Origin: an uncultured Pseudomonadota bacterium
GTDB lineage: Bacteria > Pseudomonadota > Gammaproteobacteria > Steroidobacterales > Steroidobacteraceae
Direction: 5' to 3'
Length of the DNA stretch: 64,000 nt
Assembly (NCBI GenBank): GCA_903879335.1
Contig: CAIRLC010000010.1
Location: 86,632 to 150,631 of the forward strand
Within the stretch, counting starts at the first letter, position 1. Each line of letters begins with the position of its first letter. Below are positions 37,184 to 46,144 of the stretch, piece after piece. A model generated the notes under the pieces. It searched no databases. It was not told the origin of the DNA and saw nothing but the letters and a program-made list of their open reading frames with translations. The position numbers and the translations under genes are program-made.

Positions 37184-37198
37184 TGTCGACAGTTGACA
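37184..37198. promoter_or_regulatory. Candidate PhnR operator upstream of phnA-phnY
   Basis: TGTCGACAGTTGACA differs at one of 15 positions from the motif in the phnR/phnW promoter region (39349-39363). It has the form TGTC-N7-GACA, like operators of GntR/FadR-type dimers, and lies 49 bp upstream of the phnA start. Confidence 0.7.
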
Positions 37199-37207
37199 GA
37201 ATGAGAT

Positions 37208-38617
37208 CTAGGCGGAGGTCTTGTCGGCTTTACCTGCGCTTGCGGCGAGGCTAGCAAGCCGGCGGTCCCATGGACGAACGGCGCGGCTTTCATCCTCGGC
37301 GCGTTCCTGTCGGCGGATGGCATTGCGCACGATCATCGAACCGACATAGCGGATCGGTTCGGGCGGGAATCGACCCAGCGGGCCGGCGGTTAAGGGGCTG
37401 CGCGTCCAGTCGTTGTCGAGACCCAAGGCCAATGACGACAGGATTTCGCCGCCCATCCGCGTCGGACCCACGCCGTTTCCGGAGTAACCAAAGCCGTACC
37501 AGACGTTACTGTGGCCGGGTAACGACCCAAAAAAAGGCAGGCCGGTGACTGAGCGATCCGATGGGCCGTTCCAGCTTGCCGCGATGGGGGTGTGAGAGAA
37601 TTCCGGGACGAAACTGCGCAGCGCCTTTTGCAGGGATTCGGCATAGGGAGACGGTTGATCAAACACATCCAGCATCCGACCGCCGAATGCAAAGGTATTG
37701 CCGCCCTTGCCGAGCATCAGTCGGCCGTCGCTGGTGCTCCGGTAGTAGTGTACGAAGGTGCGCGAATCCAGCACTGAGATGCCGCGATCCAGTCCACTGC
37801 GGGTCAGCGCTGTCGGATTGGGTTCGGTAATCACCATATCCGACGAGACGATCGCGATCGAGCGCCGGAAGCTTGGAAACAGCGTACCCATCCAAGCGTT
37901 CACGGCGATGACCGCACGATCGGCGGTGATTCGCCCGCGAGGCGTCTCTAACTGCACGCGCTGACCGCCCGTGAGCCGACTCAAGGGCGTACCCTCATAG
38001 AGTCGCACGCCAAGGTCGCGCGCCACGCGGCGCAGGCCGCGCACCAGTTTCCCCGGTTGCACGCTGGCTGCCACCGGCGAGTACCAGCCTTCCAAGTGTG
38101 CACGGGACCCTGCTCGACGGCGCACCTCATCGGTTGCTAAGCGCGTCCACTGCGAGAGACCACGCTCCTCAAGCGCGCGCATGACTCCGTCTGAGGCGCC
38201 GACCTGCGCTTGGGAGGTCGCGGTATAGAGCGTGCCGTCTAGCCGCCAGTCGCAGTCAATGCGGTGCAAGCGCACAAAGGCGTCGATATCCAAGATCGCT
38301 TGCTCTGATGCGCGGACCAGTCGTGCCGCTTCCGTCTCGCCATAGAGGCGGACGAGTGTGGGCAGTTTGGTCGACCACGACAGTACGCAGCCGCCATTAC
38401 GACCGCTCGCACCGCCACCGACGATGTCAGCATCGATGATCACGACGTCAAGATCGGGTTGCTGCTGTTTCGCGCGGATCGCGGTCCAAAACCCCGTGTA
38501 CCCGCCACCGACAATCGCCAGATCAGCGCGTATTGCAGCGCTGAGCGGTCGCGCGGCAAGTTCAGTTTCGCCGGACAACGCTTCGGCGATCCAAAAGGGT
38601 CGGGCCTGGCGATTCAT
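37208..38617 (-). CDS. DAO-family FAD oxidoreductase, putative aminophosphonate oxidase
   Basis: A flavoprotein of 469 residues with the dinucleotide motif LAIVGGGYTGFWTAIRAK (about 33-50), GGGASGRNGGCVLSW, and the C-terminal YGFGYSGNGVGPTRMGG. Its place in a phosphonate operon and its length match the family annotated as putative aminophosphonate oxidoreductase. Enzymes called PbfC/PbfD from such clusters oxidise 2-aminoethylphosphonate or its N-methyl forms to phosphonoacetaldehyde. Its start overlaps the phnR stop (ATGA). With phnW present as well, it may widen substrate range or give an oxygen-dependent entry. Substrate is inferred from context. Confidence 0.82.
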   Translation of the reverse strand: MNRQARPFWIAEALSGETELAARPLSAAIRADLAIVGGGYTGFWTAIRAKQQQPDLDVVIIDADIVGGGASGRNGGCVLSWSTKLPTLVRLYGETEAARLVRASEQAILDIDAFVRLHRIDCDWRLDGTLYTATSQAQVGASDGVMRALEERGLSQWTRLATDEVRRRAGSRAHLEGWYSPVAASVQPGKLVRGLRRVARDLGVRLYEGTPLSRLTGGQRVQLETPRGRITADRAVIAVNAWMGTLFPSFRRSIAIVSSDMVITEPNPTALTRSGLDRGISVLDSRTFVHYYRSTSDGRLMLGKGGNTFAFGGRMLDVFDQPSPYAESLQKALRSFVPEFSHTPIAASWNGPSDRSVTGLPFFGSLPGHSNVWYGFGYSGNGVGPTRMGGEILSSLALGLDNDWTRSPLTAGPLGRFPPEPIRYVGSMIVRNAIRRQERAEDESRAVRPWDRRLASLAASAGKADKTSA

Positions 38618-39306
38618 CGCGGCGGCCGCGCGCTGACAGGATCAGCCGCCTTGTGCATGCGCGCCCGGCTATCGGCTGCGTGCGTTCGCAATAGCCGACC
38701 TGCACGCGTCGGATCCCGCGCTTCGATGGCCTCCACAATCGCGGCGTGCTCGGCGATCGACACAGCAAAGCCACCGCCCTCAGTGAGGCCGCGCAATCGG
38801 TAGAGCAGCAGTTCCTTGGTCAGTCGGCGGTAAGTCGCCGACAAATGGCTATTGCCCACAGCGTCCACCAAGGCATCGTGAAAGCTCAAGTTGAGCGCGT
38901 GATAACGCTTGATATCCGCCGCCTGCGTGGCGTCAGCCATCTCCGCAAGTAAGGACTTGAGTTTCAGCAAAGCCTGCTCGTCGATTCTCTCCGCCAGCCG
39001 ACGACCAATGAACTCATCCAACACTTCACGCAAGTCATAGACTTCATCGGCCTCGACGAGCGTGACCTCTCGGACGAAGACGCCACGATTGCGTTCGGCG
39101 CGCACGATGCCGCATTCCTCAAGCGCACGCAGTGCTTCGCGTACCGGGCCGCGACTGGTGCCAAAACGCTCTGCCAAGGCCACTTCGTTGATCCGCTGTC
39201 CCACGGGCAGGTCACCGGCCAGGATCAGGCGCTCAATCTCGGCTTGCACCACCGAGGGCAGGGAATGGGCCTGAAGGATTTGCAGGGCGCTGGCGGGAGC
39301 ACTCAT
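38614..39306 (-). CDS. phnR: GntR/FadR-type regulator of phosphonate utilisation
   Basis: A transcription factor of 230 residues: an N-terminal GntR winged helix (about 15-80, AERFGTSRGPVREALRALEE) and a C-terminal all-helical FCD ligand-binding domain (about 90-215). The domain has Asp/His residues typical of the metal site (HALNLSFHDALV, EHAAIVEAI). It is divergent from phnW and coupled to the FAD oxidase gene. A family of such regulators is annotated as phosphonate-utilisation associated, hence the symbol, which I use provisionally. It most likely binds the TGTC-N7-GACA motifs at 39346-39366 and 37184-37198. Confidence 0.87.
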   Translation of the reverse strand: MSAPASALQILQAHSLPSVVQAEIERLILAGDLPVGQRINEVALAERFGTSRGPVREALRALEECGIVRAERNRGVFVREVTLVEADEVYDLREVLDEFIGRRLAERIDEQALLKLKSLLAEMADATQAADIKRYHALNLSFHDALVDAVGNSHLSATYRRLTKELLLYRLRGLTEGGGFAVSIAEHAAIVEAIEARDPTRAGRLLRTHAADSRARMHKAADPVSARPPR

Positions 39307-39345
39307 GGGGGTTCTCGTAACGGGCCGGACTGACGCAAGGGTTGA

Positions 39346-39366
39346 AAGTGTCGACAGATGACACTT
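39346..39366. promoter_or_regulatory. Operator-like inverted repeat in the phnR/phnW divergent region
   Basis: Perfect 7-bp arms AAGTGTC and GACACTT flank a 7-nt spacer. The internal 15-mer TGTCGACAGATGACA matches the phnA upstream motif at 14 of 15 positions. It lies about 40 bp upstream of phnR and 80 bp upstream of phnW. Confidence 0.78.
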
Positions 39367-39445
39367 GAGGAGTTTACAGTATTCCCATGTGGCCGCTAGA
39401 CCCTCGCACTGTGCCCGCCCATGCCGGGTCCGTAGGAGTTTCCTG

Positions 39446-40537
39446 ATGACTGTTCCCTATCTGCTGACCCCGGGTCCCCTCACGATTTCGCGTGAGACGA
39501 AAGAAGCGATGCTGAGGGATTGGGGCTCGTGGGACGCTGATTTCAACGCGATCACGGGCCGGATCCGCGCCCGCCTCGTGGCGATCGTGCACGGGGAAGA
39601 AACCCACGAATGCGTGCCGATGCAGGGCAGTGGCACGTTTTCGGTTGAGGCGGCCATAGGCACGCTGGTACCGCGGCAGGGAGGCCATCTGCTGGTGCCG
39701 CAGAACGGGGCCTATTGCCAGCGTATCGCCCGGATGGCTCGGATCCTCGGGCTGACAGTCACGACGATCGACTATGCCGAAGATGCGCCCATGGTCGCGG
39801 CTGACATTGATCGCGTGCTCTCGGCCGATCCATCGATTACCCATGTCGCCGTGGTCCACTGCGAGACCAGTGCAGGCATCCTAAACCCTTTGGACGCGAT
39901 CGCTGGGGTCGTAGAACGGCATGGACGTGGTCTCATCATTGATGCGATGAGTTCCTTTGGTGCATTGGAGATCGATGCCCGCAAGATTCGCTTTGATGCC
40001 GTCATTGCGGCTTCGGGCAAGTGTCTTGAAGGCCCACCCGGGATGGGTTTTGTGATCGCGCGCCGGCAAGCGCTGGAGGCCGCGAAGGACAACTGCCATT
40101 CGCTGGCCTTGGACCTGTACGACCAGTGGGTCTACATGCAGAAGACCACCCAGTGGCGCTATACGCCGCCGACCCATGTGGTGGCTGCCTTCGACTGCGC
40201 CATTGAGCAGTATTTGGCCGAAGGTGGTCGCGCGGCACGTGGGGCTCGCTACGCAGCGAACTGTCGCACCTTAATCGACGGCATGGCGCGGCTTGGCTTG
40301 AAGAGTTTCCTGGCCCCGGAAGTGCAGGCGCCGATCATCGTTACCTTTCATGCGCCGAGCTCACCCAACTACGAGTTCAAGCGTTTCTATAACGCCGTCA
40401 AGGCTCGCGGCTACATCCTCTACCCAGGTAAGTTGACGACTCTGGAGACTTTCCGCGTGGGTTGCATGGGCCAGCTCGGCGAACGGGGCATTGCAGGCGC
40501 CGTGGATGCGGTGGAAGCGGTGATCTCGACCTTATAA
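39446..40537 (+). CDS. phnW: 2-Aminoethylphosphonate:pyruvate transaminase PhnW
   Basis: A PLP-dependent class V aminotransferase of 363 residues converting 2-aminoethylphosphonate and pyruvate to phosphonoacetaldehyde and alanine. The N-terminus [17 protein letters not shown], the [11 protein letters not shown] loop, [12 protein letters not shown], and PLP Lys192 in [15 protein letters not shown] are characteristic of PhnW. Start at ATG 39446, with TAGGAG 8 nt upstream; the frame extends to 39365 but that part overlaps the operator. It is transcribed away from phnR and provides substrate for PhnY-PhnA. Confidence 0.95.
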   Translation: MTVPYLLTPGPLTISRETKEAMLRDWGSWDADFNAITGRIRARLVAIVHGEETHECVPMQGSGTFSVEAAIGTLVPRQGGHLLVPQNGAYCQRIARMARILGLTVTTIDYAEDAPMVAADIDRVLSADPSITHVAVVHCETSAGILNPLDAIAGVVERHGRGLIIDAMSSFGALEIDARKIRFDAVIAASGKCLEGPPGMGFVIARRQALEAAKDNCHSLALDLYDQWVYMQKTTQWRYTPPTHVVAAFDCAIEQYLAEGGRAARGARYAANCRTLIDGMARLGLKSFLAPEVQAPIIVTFHAPSSPNYEFKRFYNAVKARGYILYPGKLTTLETFRVGCMGQLGERGIAGAVDAVEAVISTL

Positions 40538-40594
40538 GTCAATGTGAGACCTTGTCGTCAAAGCTGCGGTTCGGCAATGGGGTTGCTGCGGCGT

Positions 40595-41869
40595 TCAGGG
40601 ACTGTCCTCGAAGGCATAGTCGCGCACGTGCCAGCCGCGCGCTGACAACTGCCGTTGTGCTTCATCACTGACCGCACCGGTGATCCATAAGTGCGCGGCA
40701 GACGTGGTCGCCGGCAGGCCGGCGTGCAAGACGCGCTCGCCCGCATCAACCAAAGGCGTCCAGTAGAGGGACTCCACGGCGACGACGACAACGATCCCGC
40801 TACCGTCTGCATAGGTAGCCCCTGGAAGACGAATTGAGGGCAAGACCGCGCCCAGCGCGTGCTGGCGGTGTAACCCAGTCAAGCGCTCCACGCCGCTCAC
40901 ATAGATATCGGCTTCATCGGCCGATTTGAGGCGTGTGACCTGCCGGAAAAAGACGGCCCGTCCCTGTACCCCGCCCAGGCCTGCCGCCGCCGTCGCCAGC
41001 CGTAACTGACGCGTCGGCGTGAGTACCATCGAGCTTTCAAAGTCGTCCACTTCCTCAGCGCTTAGGCCGTAGCCCAGCAAGGCCTCCCGGCGCAGCTCGC
41101 GTAGCACGGCCGGGTCCTCGTGGTACACGTTATCCATGACCCGCTGCAGATCGCCGGAGAATGGAATCGATGGGAGTGAGGCAAACCGGAGTCCTAGGGA
41201 CGTCGCTGACTCGACCCGTGCGATATGTCGCACGACGCGGCGTAAGGCCTCGTTGTCAGTGTAGGGATCAACGCCGAGTCGCTCGTACCAGGCACGTTCA
41301 TCGGCGGATAGACCGAGGTAATGATCCGCATAGCGGCTCGCCGCTTGACCCGCGCGTCGAGCTTTATCGTGTAATGGATCGTCGCTCGGCTCATGCTGAT
41401 CGTTGTCTTTTTCGTGGACGGCTTTGCTGGCAGAGCGACTGAACTGACGCGCCTGTGCGGCCGTGCCCCGGAACAGGTTGACGATGCCGCGCGGTAAACC
41501 TTGCACGAGGCCAATCGGATCACGCGCAGCATCGGCCACCGTTCTGAAGGTTCCCTCGACGCGGCGACGTGTGGTATCGGCGATCACGTCAAGATCATTG
41601 GTGTCGGAGGCCACTTCAAGTGCATGGATCTCCCGAAGACGAGCCTGCAGTTCGCGGTGGCCATAGGCCAACATCGGCCCGAATTTAGTGTCCAGCGAAT
41701 ATTGGTGCATCAATCCGTCCGTGGTGATCGGATCCTTGACGGTGAAGAAAATGCCCACCTGTTCAGCCGGTGGTAACACATCCACCGCGCGCCATTGCGG
41801 TGTCTCGTAAGCCATTGCCGCGTCCGCTGCGAGGATGGCCAGGAGGAACAGTGTGGCGCGGGTGGACAT
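40595..41869 (-). CDS. Exported protein of unknown function
   Basis: I do not recognise this 424-residue protein. It has a signal peptide (about 1-20, ending AAMA) and no later membrane helices. The middle region is helical and charged (EKDNDQHEPSDDPLHDKARR, about 155-175), suggesting a linker between two folded parts. The C-terminal part contains a hydrophobic strand (GSGIVVVVAVESLYW) and ends in GWHVRDYAFEDSP. It lies 8 bp downstream of aguB on the same strand, so the two are probably co-transcribed. Probably periplasmic; function unknown. Confidence 0.75.
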   Translation of the reverse strand: MSTRATLFLLAILAADAAMAYETPQWRAVDVLPPAEQVGIFFTVKDPITTDGLMHQYSLDTKFGPMLAYGHRELQARLREIHALEVASDTNDLDVIADTTRRRVEGTFRTVADAARDPIGLVQGLPRGIVNLFRGTAAQARQFSRSASKAVHEKDNDQHEPSDDPLHDKARRAGQAASRYADHYLGLSADERAWYERLGVDPYTDNEALRRVVRHIARVESATSLGLRFASLPSIPFSGDLQRVMDNVYHEDPAVLRELRREALLGYGLSAEEVDDFESSMVLTPTRQLRLATAAAGLGGVQGRAVFFRQVTRLKSADEADIYVSGVERLTGLHRQHALGAVLPSIRLPGATYADGSGIVVVVAVESLYWTPLVDAGERVLHAGLPATTSAAHLWITGAVSDEAQRQLSARGWHVRDYAFEDSP

Positions 41870-41877
41870 AGATCACC

Positions 41878-42756
41878 TCAGCGTGGAGCGATGCGTCCGT
41901 CGAGTGTGGTCAGGCTACCGTACAGATCTGGCCGTCGATCCCGGAATACACCCCACGTGGTGCGCAAGGCCCGGACGGCGTCCAGATCGAAGGTGGAGGT
42001 CAGGATCTGTGCCGAGCTGCGATCGGCGCACTCGATGAGGTCGCCGGTGGGACCGGCAATGAACGACGAACCATAGAAAGTGACCGTCGTCGCGCCTTCG
42101 GTTTCTGCGCCAATGCGGTTGGAGGCGATCACCGGCACGATATTCGCCGCTGCGTGGCCGCGCATGACCATTTGCCAGTGCGACATCGAGTCGTAACTGG
42201 GATCAGCCGGTTCACTGCCGATGGCGGTGGGATACAGCAGGAACTCAGCGCCATCGAGCACCAGCGCCCGCGCGGTCTCCGGGAACCATTGGTCCCAACA
42301 GATGCCGAGTCCTAAACGACCGTAGGCAGTATCGAGCGCTTTGAAGCCGGTATCTCCCGGCGAGAAGTAATACTTTTCTTCATAGCCTGGATTTTGTGGG
42401 ATATGGCTCTTTCGATAGACCCCCGCCGTGCGTCCATCGGCATCGAGGACGACCGTGGTATTGAATAGCGCAAGTCCGGCGCGTTCATACACGGAGACCG
42501 GAATCACCACGCCGAGCTCACGGGCGATCGTGCGGAATCGTTCCACCGTCGGATGGTCGGCAATCGGCTTTGCGAGCGCTAAAAACCGTGGATGCTGGAT
42601 CGAGCAGAAGTACGGCGTTTCAAACAGTTCTTGCGGCAGGATGACCTGGGCCCCTTGGGCGGCCGCGGCGCGCACAAGCGACTCCGCCGTATCCAGCGTT
42701 TGATCCTGGTCCCAGGTGCACGCAAATTGCAGCGCAGCAAAAGTCACGGGTCTCAC
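41878..42756 (-). CDS. aguB: N-carbamoylputrescine amidase (AguB, nitrilase superfamily)
   Basis: Hydrolyses N-carbamoylputrescine to putrescine, CO2 and ammonia in the arginine decarboxylase route. Its 292 residues carry the nitrilase triad: Glu in LPQELFE, Lys in YRKSHIPQ and Cys153 in GICWDQWFPE. The sequences NPGYEEKYYFSPGDTGF and IASNRIG are typical of AguB and distinguish it from general nitrilases. Agmatine deiminase (AguA) is not in this window. It is divergent from the VPS10/BNR protein gene. Confidence 0.9.
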   Translation of the reverse strand: MRPVTFAALQFACTWDQDQTLDTAESLVRAAAAQGAQVILPQELFETPYFCSIQHPRFLALAKPIADHPTVERFRTIARELGVVIPVSVYERAGLALFNTTVVLDADGRTAGVYRKSHIPQNPGYEEKYYFSPGDTGFKALDTAYGRLGLGICWDQWFPETARALVLDGAEFLLYPTAIGSEPADPSYDSMSHWQMVMRGHAAANIVPVIASNRIGAETEGATTVTFYGSSFIAGPTGDLIECADRSSAQILTSTFDLDAVRALRTTWGVFRDRRPDLYGSLTTLDGRIAPR

Positions 42757-42870
42757 AATCTCTCCTTAGCCTCGAGGCGAGCTCTAGAGTACTCCGAAGT
42801 CCTTGCTATCGCCTCCGTCCGCGGGGCGTGCGTGTATGCTCTCCCTTTCGCCGTTCGGGGGTACATCATC

Positions 42871-45800
42871 ATGCGCGTTCATCGGGCTTCTGGCTGGGCT
42901 AGTCGTGTTTTGGGGGTCATCGTTGCCGCACTGGTGACGAGTGCCGGGTTCGCGGAACCCGCATCGGATCCACAGCCGGTCATCGATGGCTTGCATTGGC
43001 GCATGGTCGGCCCGTTCCGCGGTGGTCGAACTCGTGCGGTGGCTGGTGTGCCCGGTCGACGGTCCACCTTTTACGTCGGCGCTGTGAACGGCGGCGTGTG
43101 GAAAACCGACGACTCGGGTCGAACTTGGGTGCCGATCTTCGATGATCAACCGACCCAGTCGATTGGTGCTATCGCGGTGGCGCCATCCGCGCCGGACACC
43201 GTGTACGTCGGTAGCGGGGAAGGCTTGCACCGGCCTGATCTGTCCGTGGGCAATGGCATGTACCGATCTGACGATGCAGGTCGTCACTGGCGCTACCTAG
43301 GGTTACCGGACGCTCAGCAAATCCCGGAAATCGCGATTGATCCGCGCACGCCGCAGACGGTCTACGCAGCGGTCCTGGGGCATCCGTTCGGACCCAGCGA
43401 ACAACGAGGCGTGTATCGGTCGCGCGATGGGGGCGCCCACTGGGATCTCGTCCTGAAACTCGACGCGCATACAGGCGCCAATGGCGTCGTCGTCGACCCC
43501 AAGCATCCCGACACCGTCTACGCGACGCTCTGGGAAGACCGTCTGGGTCCCTGGGAGGACGGCAACGAGTATCACGGCACCGCCTGCGGACTGTATCGCT
43601 CAGACGACGGTGGCGATCACTGGGTGCGCCTCGGTGCGGACTTCCCGAAGAACACGACGCAGATCAATCTGTCGATCGCTCCGAGTCGACCCGATCGCTT
43701 GTACGCGATGGTGGCGACGACCGATCCGGGTGATTACAACTCATCCGCTGGGCTCAGCCTGTGGCGATCAGAAGATGGTGGTCGCCACTTTAAGCAGACG
43801 ACCACCGACCCGCGCGCCGTATTGCGCATCGGCGGCGGTGACCATGCGATCGTGCGTGTCGATCCCAACGATCCGGACACGATCTATACCGCGAGTATCG
43901 TGGCGATGCAGTCGCATGATGGCGGTCAAACCTTCACCTACCTGCGCGGTGGGCCCGGTGGCGACGACTACCAGAACCTATGGGTGAGCCCGGATGATAG
44001 TCAAATCATTGCCCTGGTCGGTGACCAAGGCGCGTTGATCTCGCAAAACGCAGGACGCACCTGGTCCAGCTGGCTCGTGCAACCGACGGCGCAGCTCTAC
44101 CACGCCAGCGTCACGCCCACCTTCCCGGTCCGGATTTGCTCTGGACAGCAGGAGAGTGGTTCGGTCTGTATCAGCAGCCGAGGCAACGACGGTGAGATCA
44201 CGGCCCGTGATTGGCATCCCGTGGGTGCCATGGAATATGGCTATATCGCCCCCGATCCCTTGGACCCTGACCTCATCTACGGCGCCGGCCGCAATGAAGT
44301 CACGCGCTTCCATGTCTCAACGGGGCGGGTGGAGAACATCACGCCGTTTATCGGTAAGGCGGCAGGCATTCGTACCGTGCGAACCGAACCGCTGATGTTC
44401 TCGCCGATCGATCAGCATGTGCTGTATTTCGCAGCAAGCCGTTTGTTCCGAACTGCAGATGGCGGTCGTCACTGGTCGATCATCAGCCCGGAATTGTCGC
44501 GCGAGAACCCGGAGATGCCGGCGAGCGTGCTGGATCACCATCCGGTGGATGCGGACAAACAGCGTGGCTCGATTTACGCGCTCGCACCCTCTGCGCGCGC
44601 GGCTGGTTTGTTGTGGGCGGGTACCGATGATGGGCTGATCTGGCGCACCGAAGACGAGGGTGCGCACTGGGTTAACGTGACGCCCCCAACGCTCACCGCA
44701 TGGAGCAAGGTCACGCAAATTGAGGCGTCCCACTCGGATCCGCAGACCGCCTATGCCTCTGTCAGTCGATTACGCATCGATGATCAGACGGCCTACATTT
44801 ATCGCACGACGAACGGCGGTGCCCATTGGGAGACGATCACGCGCGGGCTTGAGGGGGCTGGTCCGGTCAATGCGGTGCGCGAGGATCCGCGCCGCAAGGG
44901 CTTGCTGTATGCGGCGACCGAATTGGGTGTCTGGGTGTCCTTGGATGCCGGCGCACAATGGCACCCTCTGAACAACAACCTGCCGCACACCTCAGCCCGC
45001 GATCTCATCGTTCACGACAATGATTTGATCGTGGCCACGCACGGTCGCGGCTTTTGGGTCTTGGATGACGTCACTCGCCTGCGCGCGTGGCAGCCAGGTG
45101 TGCTCGATGCGCCATGGTTGGTGCCGCCGTCACCCGCACTGCGGGTCGCCCGCAGTACGTGGAGCGATACGCCGATCGCGCCGGATGAACCGGTGGGCGA
45201 GAATCCTCCCGCCGGCGCCGTGATCGACTACGGCCTGCCGGCGCCCGGCGGTGGCCCTTTGCACGTGCGCATTTTGGATGAGCACGGCGGACTCGTCCGC
45301 GAATATGCGGATAGCGATGCCCAAGAGCCTTCGGACGAGGAGTTAGCGCGCGGCTTGATTCCGACGTGGTGGATTGAAGTGCATCACCCCTTGTCGACGG
45401 CAGCCGGCATGCATCGCCTGGTGTGGGACTTGCGCTTGCCAGCGCCACGCACGACCACTAAGGGTTTCCCGAGCAGCGCGGTGGTGCACGGCACGCCGCG
45501 TGAGCCGGAGGGCCTCTTCGTGCCGCCAGGCCGGTATACGGTTGAACTCGCGAGTCGCACGGTCATTACGCGAGCGCCTCTAGAGGTGCTGCGTGATCCC
45601 CGTCTGGATGCGAACGCGGAGAACCGGATCATCGCGCAGTACGCAACCTTACGGCCCCTCTATACGGCGTTTGACTTGGCTGCCTATCACGAGGGCGTCT
45701 TGCGCTCACTCTTGCAGCAAATCGCAACGATGCAGGACCGAGTGGCTAAGCACTCGGCTGCTTTCGAAACGCTGGAACAGACGGCCAAGACATTGCACGC

Positions 45801-46092
45801 CTTGCTCGACGATGCCCCAAAAGGCAAGTCGGGCCTGGGCGTGGCGAGCCTGATGCGCCAGTTAGGCGAGCTTTATGGCGCGCTGACGCGAGGCGACGAA
45901 CCGCCCAATGACGCACAGGCGATCGCGCTGGCTGGCGTATTGGAGCAGGCAGGCCCGATTCTGCTGCGATCCGCTCAAGCGATCGAATCTATTCGCAGTG
46001 TCAACGCACGGCTCAAGACGGCAGGCCTAACGCTGAATGTGGCGCTGCCGCCGGTGCAGGACGGCAAGACCGCCAACGTGGACGAAGACTGA
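42871..46092 (+). CDS. Exported VPS10/sortilin-like BNR-repeat protein
   Basis: A large exported protein of 1073 residues with a signal peptide (about 1-27). It has ten-bladed-propeller-type repeats marked by Asp-box motifs (GVWKTDDSGRTW, GMYRSDDAGRHW, GVYRSRDGGAHW, LWRSEDGGRHF, IWRTEDEGAHW), as in the VPS10/sortilin N-terminal family. After about residue 750 comes a beta region, then a helical C-terminus. Start at ATG 42871 behind GGGGG; the frame continues upstream over aguB but without an export signal. Such proteins are common in TonB-receptor-rich bacteria; they may bind or degrade peptides or glycans, but no activity can be assigned. Confidence 0.85.
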   Translation: MRVHRASGWASRVLGVIVAALVTSAGFAEPASDPQPVIDGLHWRMVGPFRGGRTRAVAGVPGRRSTFYVGAVNGGVWKTDDSGRTWVPIFDDQPTQSIGAIAVAPSAPDTVYVGSGEGLHRPDLSVGNGMYRSDDAGRHWRYLGLPDAQQIPEIAIDPRTPQTVYAAVLGHPFGPSEQRGVYRSRDGGAHWDLVLKLDAHTGANGVVVDPKHPDTVYATLWEDRLGPWEDGNEYHGTACGLYRSDDGGDHWVRLGADFPKNTTQINLSIAPSRPDRLYAMVATTDPGDYNSSAGLSLWRSEDGGRHFKQTTTDPRAVLRIGGGDHAIVRVDPNDPDTIYTASIVAMQSHDGGQTFTYLRGGPGGDDYQNLWVSPDDSQIIALVGDQGALISQNAGRTWSSWLVQPTAQLYHASVTPTFPVRICSGQQESGSVCISSRGNDGEITARDWHPVGAMEYGYIAPDPLDPDLIYGAGRNEVTRFHVSTGRVENITPFIGKAAGIRTVRTEPLMFSPIDQHVLYFAASRLFRTADGGRHWSIISPELSRENPEMPASVLDHHPVDADKQRGSIYALAPSARAAGLLWAGTDDGLIWRTEDEGAHWVNVTPPTLTAWSKVTQIEASHSDPQTAYASVSRLRIDDQTAYIYRTTNGGAHWETITRGLEGAGPVNAVREDPRRKGLLYAATELGVWVSLDAGAQWHPLNNNLPHTSARDLIVHDNDLIVATHGRGFWVLDDVTRLRAWQPGVLDAPWLVPPSPALRVARSTWSDTPIAPDEPVGENPPAGAVIDYGLPAPGGGPLHVRILDEHGGLVREYADSDAQEPSDEELARGLIPTWWIEVHHPLSTAAGMHRLVWDLRLPAPRTTTKGFPSSAVVHGTPREPEGLFVPPGRYTVELASRTVITRAPLEVLRDPRLDANAENRIIAQYATLRPLYTAFDLAAYHEGVLRSLLQQIATMQDRVAKHSAAFETLEQTAKTLHALLDDAPKGKSGLGVASLMRQLGELYGALTRGDEPPNDAQAIALAGVLEQAGPILLRSAQAIESIRSVNARLKTAGLTLNVALPPVQDGKTANVDED

Positions 46093-46112
46093 CGCGAGTC
46101 CTCGTCCACGAG

Positions 46113-46144
46113 AGCAACGCGCGGTTATTGGACCGCGCGTTGCT
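46113..46144. terminator. Bidirectional terminator hairpin
   Basis: A perfect 13-bp stem (AGCAACGCGCGGT / ACCGCGCGTTGCT) with a 6-nt loop lies 20 bp after the VPS10-like gene and covers the stop codon of the convergent RND permease gene. Confidence 0.75.

Noticed and set aside
42592..42870. In-frame N-terminal extension of the VPS10-like gene
   Set aside because: Overlaps aguB in antisense and lacks a signal peptide, whereas ATG 42871 has both a ribosome binding site and a signal peptide.
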